Assembly (NCBI GenBank): GCA_021927905.1
Contig: BLLK01000056.1
Span: forward strand, 289,617 to 353,616
DNA from: Chaetoceros tenuissimus
Taxonomy: Eukaryota; Bacillariophyta; Thalassiosirophyceae; Chaetocerotales; Chaetocerotaceae
DNA length: 64,000 nucleotides
Direction of reading: 5' to 3'
Numbering within the stretch: the first letter of the stretch is position 1; the number at the start of each line of letters is the position of its first letter. The notes beneath the pieces are model-generated. The model had not been told where the DNA came from. It did not search any database and saw only the letters and a program-made list of their open reading frames with translations. The position numbers and the translations under genes are program-made. This document shows positions 1 to 12,094 of the stretch, in pieces.

Positions 1-962
1 CTCTTTCTGATCCTTCAAGACAAGTTCGTATCGAAGCTATCAAAGCATTTGCTCTACTCATGCCACTTTCTACGAGATTGGATCCTCTTATCAAGGAACT
101 TGTTTCGACTTCTCTAGGAAATGGAGCAGCTTCTTCACTAGATTCTTCCGCTGGTGTTGTTGCAATTCAAACAGCAACATTAGAAGCATTAGCTATTGTT
201 TTGAAATATGGAGGAAAGAAAGCAAAGCTTCCTACAAGTATTCCATCTGCACTTGATGCAGGTAAAGAAATGCTCTTCCATGAAGATGATGGCGTTCGAA
301 CTGGTGCTGCAAAGGTAATTGGAGCGGCTTGTGAATTGACTGAAATTGACGAAGTTAATGAAGTAGCGGCAGCTCTTCTTGCTGAAGATGATTCATCCCC
401 TGAGCACAAACATGGAAAAGCATCTCTTGTTCACTACTTGCTCGCTTCATCTGCAGGAAAGAGTCTATTACCTGATATTGTTGATGACATGGCAAATATT
501 TGCAAGACATCAATGTCCGATGATACTAGTCTAGTTCGTGAAGCCGCATGTACTGCATCTGGAGCAGTTATTGGTTCAGTCAGAGGTGAAGATATCAACA
601 AGTACATTACCCTTCTCAAGTCTTCCATCATTAAGAACATGGATCCTAAAGAATCTATTGAGATATTGAAAAGTATGGCAAAGGGTTTAGCTGTCAGTGT
701 CCAACTGAATCCTGATCTTTTTGTAAACAAGAATACACTACCTCTACTCGATGCAGCACTCAAATGTTCAATGAAGGGCCAACAGCGTGTACAGCTTGCA
801 TTCAATGATTTCTTGTGGCTTGCACTTGACGTAGAACATGGTGAAAGTGGTATTGATGATTATTGTAACCTCGCAATGTTTGAAAATTCAAAGCAGATGA
901 AGCAACTGTACACAAAGGTTTTGACTAGAATCAAAACTGTGGATATTGATGCAATGGCGTAA
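1..962 (+). CDS. GCN1-like HEAT-repeat protein, C-terminal part (5' end outside window)
   Basis: The frame is open from base 3 through a stop at 960-962, so the gene enters from the left and only about 319 C-terminal residues are visible. The ATG at base 60 is internal: the frame upstream of it continues in the style of a HEAT helix (VRIEAIKAFALL). The visible part is all alpha-helical, with repeated hydrophobic/Ala helices and motifs such as VRTGAAKVIGAAC and VREAACTASGAV, typical of HEAT repeats. The order and spacing resemble the C-terminus of GCN1, the ribosome-associated activator of the eIF2-alpha kinase GCN2. The family call rests on general resemblance only; another large HEAT protein is possible. 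The gene is convergent with the next one, with 110 bp between the stop codons. Confidence 0.6.
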   Translation, partial: LSDPSRQVRIEAIKAFALLMPLSTRLDPLIKELVSTSLGNGAASSLDSSAGVVAIQTATLEALAIVLKYGGKKAKLPTSIPSALDAGKEMLFHEDDGVRTGAAKVIGAACELTEIDEVNEVAAALLAEDDSSPEHKHGKASLVHYLLASSAGKSLLPDIVDDMANICKTSMSDDTSLVREAACTASGAVIGSVRGEDINKYITLLKSSIIKNMDPKESIEILKSMAKGLAVSVQLNPDLFVNKNTLPLLDAALKCSMKGQQRVQLAFNDFLWLALDVEHGESGIDDYCNLAMFENSKQMKQLYTKVLTRIKTVDIDAMA

Positions 963-1072
963 ATGCAACGAATTAAAATTATAATGAGGTCATTACTTTA
1001 CTAATATGCATTTATCAATAAGTATAGCTAGAGTGCTACACATTCCATTTATTCATGTAATTTTTGTGAAAT

Positions 1073-4071
1073 CTATCCGCAAGCTACAATCTCCTTGGAA
1101 CTTGATGAGTCTCCAGAAGTCTCACTTCGTCTAGAATTTGAAGAGTTCTGCTGGTTGATTTCTACATTTGTAGATACATCGCCTTGATAGGGAAACAGTT
1201 GTATCACAAAATGTGAATGAGAAGAGTTCTTGAGATGACGACGATATTGGCTATGCGAATGCTTTCTTCTTTTTGGAGAACTATCCATGGAACTTTTTAT
1301 TGCTTGCGAATAAGAGTATTGAGCTGACGCATTCATAATTGGACAAACACTCATCATTACGATGGATGGCTTGTTTGGAGGGTCTTTGCTCGAAATACTA
1401 CTATTGTTGCTTTCATTGTTGCTATTCTCAGAAGAAGAATTTGTTGTCTTTAGCTCTAGTGTTTGCACTAAATGGCATTTTCCAAAGCCACTGGATGCAA
1501 TCAATCTTTCAATTGAAACATCTTCAGAAGTGTTTGCAACATGATCTGTTCTGACGTCTGCATTGTTTTCATTTGAGCTTAGACTACTTTTATCTGTTTT
1601 CAAAGAATTTTGCTCATTTTGTATCTCAACTTGCACTTGTTGACCAATAGGTCCAGAGGATTCTTGTGGCCTAGGAGGAGGTGGAGCTTCTTTTTGAAGT
1701 GTAGCAGGTAATACAGAGAAAATCTTTGCAACTGGACGCCCGATTACTGTACTATTTTGAATACCAGTGAGTCGAGAAAAAGCAGCATTACAATGTACAG
1801 CAAGGAAGGGAGGTTCGCCTTGTAGAATGAGTCTGGTAAATGATTAAAGAAAGTATTTTAGTTCCACAGCAGATTTGAAATCATTTTGTGCAAAGTATGC
1901 ATACTTAGTACTTACCTCGCAGTATTTGTAAAAGAGACAGAATCTTCCATAGTCACATATTGACCTGGTTCAAAAACTTGTTCTACACTACTATCAGATG
2001 AACTCTGTAATTGTCGTTGGACTTCTTCTTCGTACTCTCTCCTTTTGTCCATTCTTTTTCGTTTCTTGATGGCTAGTCTCTCTTGTGTAGAATGATCTGT
2101 ATGATTATCTGAAGATTTGAGTTCAGGGTGACGATCGTGTTTTGCTGAAGCTGCATGCGCAGCATGAGCATGTTGATGTACAAGCTGCTTTTGAGTAGAA
2201 ATGGAATATCCAGAGTCTGTATTAACATTCTTGGTAAGAGTATCAGAATTCGTTCCATCTCCACCAGAGTTAGAATTTGATTCAGTAGAGTTTTCGCATT
2301 TGTTCTTGAATGTATCATTGCCACTACCTGTGCCCGATCCAGTTCCACTATTTGTTCCACTACCACTACCAGTATTCAAAGAAGATGATCCAAGAGTATC
2401 AGAAACAATTCTAGGTGGTCCCTCGGCCTGCATTTGTTGCATTTGCTGATTTATATCTGCAGCAGCATTTCCATGTGGATGAAGGCGAGCCAAGGCTTCA
2501 TTCATTGGTATCTGTAGAGCCTCTGCTCCTCTTGCAATTAGACGACGTAGCTCTTCGTTTGTTTCAGAGGACATGGATGAAGAACTATGCATGGATGAAG
2601 AAGTTGTATCATTTCCATTCTCTTTGGCTGGAGGCTTTGCATCATGCATGTCTACATCATCATTATTATTATTTGCAGTACTACTTGCTTCCATCATTCT
2701 TTGCTTTAGACCTGAAGACACATCCATTGCACTGTTTGCAGCAGAAATTTCTATGCCTTCAAGTGGAGGATTATCGTTCTTCTTATCTTCTAGCTTCTTT
2801 TCTTTATACTTTCGTCTTGGTCTTGCAAGCACGGCCATAGAAGACGCGTCACTTTCTTCTTGAGGTCTTTTAAAAAGACGCGTCAAATTCGGGTCTGTAA
2901 TAGGATCAGGTTTGGCTGGGACAACAGGCTTAAGATTTGGTTCATCATATCTTGAGAAGAAAGGTTTACAGGATTCAAGAACTTGGGAATAGGCATTCAG
3001 AAATTCATGTCTCTTGTTAGGTGCACCATGACCAGGAGAAGTAGAGTTATCTATGCTACTTTCATCTTTCCTCATGTTATTATGATCTTTGGCATGTATA
3101 ACTTGAACAGTGCTCAAGTCTATTCGAGGATCAATAGGATTGACAATAGCAGTTGGATTGGAGCTCAAGTTACTAAAAGAGCTTCCTTCTCTAGATTGAA
3201 GTTCAACATCTGAGATGTCTGCATCAGAGGATCGTTTTCTAACCAAAGTCTGAGTATGTTGCTGCTTCTGAATATTCAATTGATTGACGGCATCTGTAAC
3301 TGCTGCTTGATTATCTTGAGGCTGCTGTTGTTTGTGTAAACAAGTTTGCTCCGATATGTCATGCATATCTACATCTCGTATCTGATTATTCTTTCCCGCT
3401 ACTGCAGCTGCAGCGGCAATTATTGCAGCCTTTTGTTCTTTCCTAGAAGGATGACAAATTCGTTTGCTAGAATCAGATCCTTCATCATCTTCAGCTTTCA
3501 AAGGACCACCTAACGAAGACTCTAGAACCCTCTTTTTATTCTCATCAGTAGAAGAAGTGACTCGTGCAACTGCCTCACTTGTGTCATCATTAGACGATGT
3601 CTGTGCATCATTCACATTATCACTTGATACAGGCCCACTCTCATCATTACTATTTGTTTCAGAAGACTCGTCACTGCAATTCGAGATTGAACTACAGTCA
3701 GCAGAATAGCCTCCAGGTTTGCTGCTGCTTCTCGAGCTTGATCCCGAGCTGGTAGATTCACCTGCATTCTCAATATCTTCCATGTTATCATTGTCACTCT
3801 TTCGACTTTTGCCATCGTCTGCTTGAGGATCTGCCTCGAGCTTGATCTTGTTGGTATTTGTATTTGTTGGAGGGGGAGGAGGAGCCTTCTCAGGTTCGTT
3901 GGAGGAACTCGTGTTGTCAGTTGCCTCTATTTTCATTTCTACGTCTTCTTTTTGTTGATCTGTACACTCCCCTCCCTGTATAAGATTACTGAGGTCATTA
4001 TTTTGTTGTTGATTTGAATTCATATCGTTGTTCATTGTTTTGTTATTAGAGTTTATATAACTAACACACAT
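1073..4071 (-). CDS. PAS-domain protein with long Ser/Asn-rich N-terminal region (2 exons)
   Basis: Exons 4071-1916 and 1832-1073 join across an 83-bp intron (1833-1915; donor GTAAGT, acceptor TTTACCAG). The frame is kept through an Arg codon, giving 971 residues. The first 650 residues are low complexity (Ser, Asn, Gln, acidic), with a GTGSGTGSG stretch. A basic segment follows at about 673-690 (KKRKRMDKRREYEEEVQ). Immediately after the intron comes a PAS-type core, FLAVHCNAAFSRLTG...VIGRPV, and further on conserved-looking blocks IASSGFGKCHLVQ and VMMSVCPI. PAS domains sense ligands or mediate protein contacts. The basic segment beside a PAS core suggests a nuclear regulator, but no complete leucine zipper is visible, so I do not call it bZIP. 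The promoter carries several TGACGT-type elements. Confidence 0.72.
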
Positions 4072-4153
4072 GTGTTTTTGTGACTGAGATGAACCTTTCT
4101 TACTGAGATGATTGGAAAGCTGAAGTTTTCATTCATCAGAGGAACACAGAAAT

Positions 4154-4263
4154 ACGTCATTTAACAGATATGTCTAAAACAGTAGAAAACTTCACTGATG
4201 ACGTCATTTTTATATATGTAAATTTCCCGAGGGAATGAACGTCAGTTTTCTCAGAAATGACGT
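4154..4263. promoter_or_regulatory. Cluster of TGACGT/ACGTCA (CRE-like) elements upstream of the PAS gene
   Basis: Four sites lie within 110 bp, 83-192 bp upstream of the PAS gene start: ACGTCA at 4154-4159, the full palindrome TGACGTCA at 4199-4206, ACGTCA at 4239-4244 and TGACGT at 4258-4263. TGACGT/ACGTCA are the bZIP-bound CO2/cAMP-responsive elements described for the diatom Phaeodactylum. That link is established for other promoters; its relevance here is inferred from motif and position. Confidence 0.55.
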
Positions 4264-5262
4264 ATTGGAAAAAATAGAAATGCAGGAAAATAATTTGGAA
4301 TGATTGAATTCATGATCAATATTCAATATGTTTGGTGTAAGAAAGGAAATATCACTGAAATGTTCTCTATAGCTAAAAATATAAATTTATTTGATATAGA
4401 CATTGATTATAAATAGAAACCTTATAGAAATATGTATTTTATACGTAAATTTTCAAGATGTTAAAGGGCTTCAAGTATCATGCGTCACTATTGTACCGTC
4501 GAGAACTCACTGAGGTCATTCGAATTGCAGAAATACATGATGCCATATACAAGAACATCGCGAAGGCACAACTTGAACCAAGTTACATTCCTGATCAAGT
4601 CGAATCATCCCAGATCATACCTATTACGTACTATTGCTTTAAGCTACTATTCCCTTTTACATAAATTGATTTTATGTTTGGATGACACGAGAAAATCTGT
4701 ATAAATTGATGTATAATGAATAACTAATATATTTAGCCAAAATTATCAAGCTGCAGTTGAAGTTGAAATATTGAATGTATGCACGGAAAATACGGGAAGC
4801 TCCTAAATCGTCTTTAACCGTTAGTTAGCCGCTCCTTCTCTTCTCAGAACTTCCCGCTTTCCCAACATGGTTCTTCAATTTTCTACGATTGATGCTTTTA
4901 TCTCCCGCTCCTTCTTCAATTTTCTACAATTGATGCTTTTATTGTTGGGTGTCTCATTCCTTTTTATTTACAAATCTATTTCAAATTGAATGCTGTAGCG
5001 ATAACTGCAGATGTTCCACACCGTAGATACTGCATCAGTAAATCAGAGTTTTGATGTATATTCGTATTCGCAATCTTACCAATCAACTAATCCAATCTGA
5101 GCTTCGAAGGAATAAATGAATAACCCTCGAGCGACTTGATTCTCATCCTATGATTTGTTCTTACGAAATATACCTTCAAGTAGTTTCTGTTTATATTTAT
5201 TATAGTATAATCATGTTCAAAAAGTAGATCCAACTCAAAAAGTAGTGTTCCAACTCAATCAA
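4264..5262. other. Intergenic region between PAS gene promoter and CXC gene 3' end
   Basis: No credible gene is seen. Two overlapping open frames (4458-4664, 4480-4704) have no recognisable protein features. The only structure is a short direct repeat at 4871-4942, listed separately. Confidence 0.6.
4871..4942. repeat. 31-bp direct repeat, two copies 41 bp apart
   Basis: The unit begins TTCTTCAATTTTCTAC and ends ATTGATGCTTTTAT. Copy 1 is 4871-4901 and copy 2 is 4912-4942, with one G/A difference. A short CTCCCGCTCC spacer separates them. Confidence 0.8.
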
Positions 5263-7633
5263 TCAATACTGATATCCATTCAAACTCCCATTCCTAGCCG
5301 CAGACTTGGACATTTCTTTTCTCAATTTTGACATGGCTGCTAAATCTTGAATGTATCGATGATAAGCTTCCACCTTTGCCATGTTGACATTCACACCCTT
5401 TTCAGCAAGGTTACAATAAAACCCCATTTGTGTCCCTGCTGAAGAATGTACATCCTTGTGCAAACCACATTTACCACATTGGTCAATGATGCATTTATTT
5501 CCAAAGCTATATTCTCCATGATCCGATCTAGATCTTCCACAGGTACTACAAATCTTGCGAAAGGATAGTGATTTTGGAAGTTTATTACGTGAGATGGAAG
5601 TAGCTTGGAATGCATTGTCCAACCCCAAATTCCGTGGTTTGTTGACGTTTCTCATTTCCATAGCTGCCTTGACTGCAAGTTGCATGTGAAATTTAGCTGG
5701 TGAGACTGCATCTGGATGATAGTTTTCATTGGGTACTTGGAATGAATCTGTATCGGCAATGCTATTGTCTGGAGAAGAGGAGGTACTTTCCGAACGAGTG
5801 AGTTGCTGTGTTGGATATTCTGTAGATTTAGTAGAAGAGGTAGAAAAGCGTTGTTTCTTTGCAGTCATTGTATCAGAATGTTCCATGGAAGTTCTTGGTC
5901 GTTTGGATTCCATGGATCCTCCTGCAAGTTCCGCCATTGCCAATGCTGCCATGATGGCCAGTCCATCAGGCTTGGAAGATTTCTTAGTAGCACTAATACT
6001 ACTCATAGTAGTTGCACTTTCCTTGGTATCAAAGCTTCCCTGTGTCAATTTACTACTAGTACCAGAAATGACAGTTTCTTCCGCACTATCAATGGAAGTA
6101 GAAGCATTCAAGGAATTATTGGCGAAAGCAGTAGATTTAATCAAATGTGGATGAGAAGCAGGCATGGTATACACAGATCTTAGAGCACTAGAAGAAGATC
6201 CATCGACAGCCACAGCATTGACAGCAGAGACTTGTCTCAATCTTTCTTGAGTAGGAAAGTTTTCCTTGATGGATCCAGAGGAAAGTCTTCGCAGTAATTG
6301 ATTCTTGTAGGATGATGGTAGTGATGATGATGGGTAGTGAGTGTGAGAGGAATGATGTTCAAAGGACGCTCTTCTTGCATTGAAGTTGTTGTTGACAAGT
6401 GCCTGGTTGTTGTTGTTGTTGTGATGACTAGTACTAGTTGTAGCATTGGAGTTTGGCAGAATGTTGATGTTTCTTGCAAATGAGGCATGAGCATTGGGTC
6501 TGCTCGCAATGTTGGTTCCATTTGCCATGTTTGCTCCGCTCGTCATGGTGTTGTGGCTCGGCATACCATTGCTCGCTCTGCTCGCAATGTTCGCTACGCT
6601 CACGTTCGCATGATTCGCTCCGCTCGCCATGCTCACATATCCCACTTCACTTCCATTCCCTTGATTCTTACAATCAATACATCTACAATTCGCACCACAC
6701 TTGACCCCATTCTGATAACATTCACAATATTTCTTGACACAAAATGATTTACGACATTTACATCCCGACTTGTGTGCAATATCAGAGTTATCTTTTTCCA
6801 TGACTTGTCCCATCATCATTGCTTGTTTATTCACCATATTACCCATTCCGTATTCATATGGTCTCTGCATTTGCATGTTATGCATCATATTGAACTGTTG
6901 TGGATGTGTATGCATGTTGGAGTGTGAATTTTGTGGATAGTTTCTTGGATGTTGCATAGCTTGCGGATGAGGATGCATTTGCATTGGATTCGGTCCTGAA
7001 GTAAAAGTAAGAGTAGAGAGAAGAAAGAAGAAGAAAACATGTGTGAGTCATAGGTGTGCAAATAGAAAAGATACAAAATGACTTTCATAAGAGAGTGTAG
7101 ACAGATTCTGCTGTTGCTACAAATACGAAATGAACAGATCTCGCATTTCTTCCTGTTCTCTTTCTTTTCAAAGGCAGCCCTCTTCCATGTACTTGCATCT
7201 CATAGCTATCCCTCTATCACTCTATCTACTCACCATTCATAACACCACCTCCTCCAACAACAACAGCTCTCTGCATATCCTGAAAACCACGATGAATACT
7301 CGGCAATTTCCTAACAGGCTTATTAACCCCTCCATGACTAAACTTGTTTTCAAAAGCTCTTGGATTCCTATACAACACATTCGATCTAGCCCTTGCAATA
7401 TCTTTTTCCCTCTCGAGAATATTTTTACAAGAGGCACATTTACATTTGGAGTCGCATAAAGCAGAGACGGCAAAGCATTGACAGTAGAGTTTGAGACAGC
7501 GGCTTTTTTTACATGTACATCCCGGTGTTTCATTGGATAAGAGGATTCGTACAAGGTCTGATGGTGGACCTGTAGAGGGAGAAGTAGAATCTTCAGTTGA
7601 AAGATTTGTTGGATTGGATTCTTCAGCAGACAT
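5263..7633 (-). CDS. TSO1/LIN54-like CXC (CRC) domain DNA-binding protein (2 exons)
   Basis: Exons 7633-7234 and 6995-5263 join across a 238-bp intron (6996-7233; donor GTGAGT, acceptor TACTTCAG), completing a Gly codon and giving 710 residues. CXC motif 1 (about 39-71) starts GCTCKKSRCLKLYCQC. It is followed by the family's RNPxAF signature (RNPRAF, about 89-94). CXC motif 2 (about 211-243) starts GCKCRKSFCVKKYCEC. In this family (tesmin, TSO1, LIN54) the two zinc-binding CXC motifs bind CHR-like promoter elements to control cell-cycle genes. The linker between the motifs is unusually long, carries a Met/His/Gln-rich insert and is split by the intron. Residues near 250-300 contain repeated Ala-Asn motifs. 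The C-terminus has another Cys cluster (ICSTCGRSRSDHGEY, CGKCGLHKD) that may bind metal. Nuclear location is inferred. Confidence 0.88.
6500..6640 (-). repeat. Degenerate in-frame Ala-Asn codon repeat inside the CXC gene
   Basis: The strand as read shows repeated GCTCCGCTCGC / GCTCGCAATGTT-like words, which encode recurring SGAN, NIASR and VANIASR motifs. The array is imperfect and in frame. It looks like slippage-driven expansion of a disordered linker and is locally more GC-rich than its surroundings. Confidence 0.5.
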
Positions 7634-9919
7634 GATGATGATGAGATAGGATGTGTTTTATAAGATGTGTTGACTGACTATTCTTCTCTCTTCTCTTCTG
7701 TTGAATTTTCTCTTTAATTGAATATCTGCAAAGCCTTCTGCTTCTAATTCAATAGCAATGAATGTAATGCAATGCAATACTTCAATTACTTCTAATTCTA
7801 TTCAATCTACAATTTATGCCGTTGTGAATTCTCTTCGTTACCATCTCGCCCAATTTTTTTTCAACGTTTTTCATTCAAACGGCAGATACTTAAGCCCTCC
7901 AGCTATTTATGTAGAATTTAATGTGTGTCATAATTTGGTTTGAATCAGATAAGGCCTATTTAGATTAGTGGGACTCATTTCAACTGTTTTAAATTGTTTG
8001 AATTGTTTGTTGATGAGTGAAGATGTGTAATGGATGTGTATGTGCATGTGTTTTGCTATGTTATGAAGTAGAGAAATGAGAGGAATAGAAATGGGAATGA
8101 TATCGTGAAATATAGTAGAGAGAGTGAGAGCATGGCCCGCCAACTCTATCATTCTCTCTATAGAAATTGACTGATGAAGAACGTTCCTTTCGTGGAGAAA
8201 TGAGAGAGGTGAAATTTTCAAAACATAAGAATAAAGAGAGAGATTGAAACGGATAGGAATGAAAATTGATTTAGGAATGGTGAAGAATAAAAGAGAGCAA
8301 GAGAGGATAGATAGTATAGGATGTATCTAGCCTACAATGGAATGACATCTCAAACGAAATATGTAGACGAAATATGTAGATTCTACATTTCATCAGATTT
8401 CTCGTTGTGTGAATTGCTATTCTTGCTGTTTGAATCTTCTTGTGATAGATGTAGCATACATATATTTGTCGTCTATTGCATAGAATGATACATTTATCTT
8501 CTGGTGAAAAGTGAACTTGATTGAAACGGATATGTATCTACAATTCGTGTATTTGAGATTCAATAATCGCTTTACTTTACTGTAAACAAACTTTCTTAAC
8601 ATACAAAGGAATTATGCATTTGTAAGAAGCTACATTTTACTTTCATAAGTTTCAATCTCCTCAAAGAATCTCTCTATATGAACCTGAATACGAATTGCTA
8701 CAAAATACATGTCGGAAATGACCAACGGTCGCATTCTATATTCCATATTCCATCCAAAGAAACGTCATACTTTGTCTAGAGATTCATCAACATGCTCTAT
8801 CTACCAATGATGTATGATTTCACTTTTGATTCTGGCTGTTGCTTCTATGAGAGTAGTTTCAGTAACATTTTGACAAAAGATCCGTTGACGAGATGAGCAA
8901 ATGTAGCATTTGTATCAAGGCGATAGAAAACTTCATGTACATTTCGTATCCAAATACTTGGCTCACATTTCCATATTTTTTTTGACGGATGATGGAATCT
9001 CTGTAGTCTCTTGGCTCGGTTCCAATTATGTGTCATTGCTCGTCGTTGGAAACACATCGTATCATTACTATGAAATAAAATCGCATCGAATGTCAAACGT
9101 GATCTTCCTTATACACTGTCCCTCACTGTTACATTTCTCTTTTCATCTACAGTATCATTTGCTAATAAAAGATTCCTAGTTCGTCTACATCAAGAGTCTG
9201 TCGTTTGAATTTGCTTATTTCTCGACCCGAACAACAAAGAGGGGACGAATCCAAGAAGCTTTGATTGAGACTCGACTCGACTTTCAACTGAAATCATGTC
9301 TTTACAGGAAGCCTTCTTTCTCATATGAAAATATTCTATTGTTGCTGTAGATAAGAGTTCATGTACTTTCGTCATTAGCATCTCCACATCACATACGTAC
9401 ATGTTCTATTCTGATGAGATTTCTGTTTACCTCTTACTTGAAATTTTCAGCGAAGAGCCGTTGAAACACAAGACTGTTTGCATTTTCAGAATTGTTTTAT
9501 TGAGGATACTCTTTTGTGATTAGAGTAGAGTGTTGTTCATTATTCTAAATCAGTTTCAAAAATTAATAGAATGGAAGTTTCGTCTTTAGATTCTTTGAAA
9601 AGGTACTGAATCTGGTAGATAAATATTACCATCACCTTATTATAAATCATAAATAAAATTAGATATATTATATTTATTTGTATTATGCTTTTCGACAGTT
9701 TCAGATAGAATTTTAGGCTTGATTTTCTGATTGTTCCATCATTCGCACGTCTATTATCTTGCCATTTCTATTTGAAAGGAAGACAATGAAAATATTGTAA
9801 AATGTGTCATTTATAGAACATGGGCAATTAAGAATGTAGTGAAGTTGAACTGATCCTTCAATTGACTTTTGTCATCTAGGTTCCTATGGATTAGTATACA
9901 TAGTAGAGAAGAGATTAGT
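7634..9919. other. Gene-poor intergenic region
   Basis: Open frames here (for example 7758-7943, 7928-8221, 8417-8602, 8845-9096, 8910-9179 and 9190-9402) are all under 100 codons, overlap on opposite strands and show no domain, signal peptide or splice pattern I could trust. Pyrimidine-rich runs upstream of 7633 are consistent with the CXC gene promoter. No RNA gene was recognised. Confidence 0.5.
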
Positions 9920-10960
9920 ATGCATTCCATGATCGCTGCTGGTTGCAAGAGCTGTCTAAATGTCTAAATCAACCGCAAACAATTTGCTTCGGAACTAAAC
10001 AACTAAGCTTGATAGATGTGTTGTTGAAGTACCATAGGTCTAGAGGATTCGCAATGATCAAAATGTCATTCATTCCACCAATCATGATTAGATCAAGAAG
10101 AATGACAATGATAGCGACAAAATGGCTGCTGGCTGGAAACTTTACTTCGTAGAGGACGAGTATATTGCTACTTTTTTGTTTCAAAGTACTAGGATATCGC
10201 TAGCTGTACTTATCATGTGGCTTTGGATTTTTCAAATGCAATATGAAGTAACTCCCTTGCTACCGTTCTATTCTTGAAAGAAAATCAGATGAAGCAAAAC
10301 AATACTGCATGGTACTATTCTTTCGTCGCGCGTTCATATCATGAAAGCATTATCTAGATTCCATGTGGAGTGACTTTTTCGAAGTGCAGTTTGAATAAGA
10401 AGGCAGGTAGAGGTAGATACAGTAATAGTTTCAGTATTGTTATTTGTCGCACCAAGAAGTAGCCCCTAACACTATTTTCCCAATGAAGAAGGCATCCTTC
10501 CTATGACCGTAGATGAATCTGAAAGATCATCTTTATCAACCTACCTATAAATAATCAAGTAATTTTTATGGATCAATATAATCAATCATTTTCATTCTTG
10601 TCCGTCGATAAGTAATTCAATTATTTAACTCGTGCCAGTTACAATTGCATCAAGAATTCGTGATTGAAACTGTGTCAAAATTTGAATTATGTAAGCCCTT
10701 TGAGCTAAAAAGTGAAAAGATTCTGGAATGAGAAGGCAAAGATGATGCAGTCCATGAATTTTAATGGATTCATTGATTGGAAAGAAGCCTTCCACATTCC
10801 TCCTTTGACACGTAGACTGCATAAATTTACACAATTCATAAGTAAACATCATCCATATCAAAGATGCAGATTCCAAAGTCTATTATCCTATCCTTTGCAC
10901 TCCAGGCCAGTTTCGTTGACGCGAGACGTTCGAGTAGCAAATCTTCACAGAGCGCAAAGC
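9920..10960. repeat. Segmental duplication, copy 1 (upstream region and 5' end of the secreted-protein gene)
   Basis: This stretch aligns in the same order with 12095-13000. Shared words include AAACAATACTGCATGG, ATGACCGTAGATG, CCTATAAATAATCAAGTAA, ACTCGTGCCAGT, a TAAGCCCT box, and the start of the coding region at ATG-AGATTCC-AAGTCTATT. The copies are clearly diverged, so the duplication is not recent, yet several non-coding blocks remain near-identical. Confidence 0.7.
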
Positions 10961-11856
10961 AACCAAAATCTGTATGTTTGGAACAAGGCTCCTTGTATGA
11001 GATTGAGCCTCGGTTTGAGGGTATTGCTTCTCCACAAAATGTCTACGAGAAGTGTTGCGAGGAATGGGATGAATTTGAAACCAACCCTTGGTCAGCAGAT
11101 CCTACTATTGATGTGATCTCGTTTGGAGCATGCGCAAGCGACCTCGGCCAAACTTTCCTTGAATGTGTAGGTGAATACACTTACTCTTCTCCATTCCGTC
11201 ATTATTACAATGTTGAGCTTGGTGATAATGAATTCCAATTCATAACTACCAATGATGCTCTGCTTGGAGACACTGCATTCAGAGGAGCGATTGGTGTAGA
11301 TACTGGTGATGAAAAAGTCATTTTACAATATGAATCCACTCCTTTATATGACGAAGACGAGAATTCTCTTGCAGGTCGCTCTCTCGCTGATCTAGAGTAC
11401 ATTGAGTATAGCTTCAAAGCTCTAGCTTGTCACGGTACTGAAACTGAATGCCCAGAGCAGTTTTACTTGAATGTATATTCAAAAGCTGATCCTCCTCGCT
11501 CTGCTGGCTGGTACGACTGTGCTTTCGATTTTACACCAACTGAAGGTGGTGTCGAAAATGGAGACTGGACAACCATTCGCTTCACTCGTGATTCAGTTCC
11601 TGGGAATACAAGATGTGGATCAGGAGGCGCTGCTAATGCATGCTCTGATTGTCCAGTTGGAACTTCATGGGGTACTGTTGCAGATTTGAATGAGGGTTAC
11701 GAAATGGGTGCATCTACTAACCAAATTCTCATTTTTGCCCTAAACATGGGAGATACTTCCACAAGTGCTGCAGGATTGGATACAGGATTAGAAGGTCTTT
11801 ACGATAGAGTTGTTATCAAACTTCATGGAGAGGAGGCCCGTGTTTATGATCTCTAA
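10864..11856 (+). CDS. Secreted protein of unknown function, Cys-containing
   Basis: The 330-residue product begins with a signal-peptide-like segment (MQIPKSIILSFALQASFVDA, likely cleaved near residue 20), followed by a Ser/Lys-rich stretch. It has about a dozen Cys residues in pairs (EKCCEEW, CFLECV-like spacing, CSDCPVGTSWG) and many aromatic/Asp-rich beta-like segments (FYLNVYSK, WYDCAFDF, WTTIRFTRD). This suggests a disulphide-bonded extracellular beta-sandwich domain. I do not recognise the family. A polyadenylation-type AATAAA lies at 11944-11949. The gene sits in the first copy of a segmental duplication; the second copy at 12952-13087 is broken. The start was chosen because it directly precedes the signal peptide and is conserved (ATG, AGATTCC-AAGTCTATT) in the duplicate. 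Confidence 0.75.
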   Translation: MQIPKSIILSFALQASFVDARRSSSKSSQSAKQPKSVCLEQGSLYEIEPRFEGIASPQNVYEKCCEEWDEFETNPWSADPTIDVISFGACASDLGQTFLECVGEYTYSSPFRHYYNVELGDNEFQFITTNDALLGDTAFRGAIGVDTGDEKVILQYESTPLYDEDENSLAGRSLADLEYIEYSFKALACHGTETECPEQFYLNVYSKADPPRSAGWYDCAFDFTPTEGGVENGDWTTIRFTRDSVPGNTRCGSGGAANACSDCPVGTSWGTVADLNEGYEMGASTNQILIFALNMGDTSTSAAGLDTGLEGLYDRVVIKLHGEEARVYDL

Positions 11857-12094
11857 AGGACGGTGGTTTGAGATTATTGGGTATTCCTCGAAAAAGAGGA
11901 GTGCGACAGATAAAAAGCAATTGAGAAGAAACTCCTAAAGCAGAATAAACTTTCACAAAACATAATTTATATAAAATGCATCAAACCTGATTCAAATTGT
12001 GTCGTTTTGGAACTTTATTTCAAACTTTATTTCAAATATTACGAACATTTGTTATGTAGACTACTTTTTACCTATGAGAAAAAAACGGTATCAG

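Noticed and set aside
4458-4704. Two overlapping 68-74-codon frames in the PAS/CXC intergenic region
   Set aside because: They overlap in different frames, with no recognisable motif, signal peptide or splice partner.
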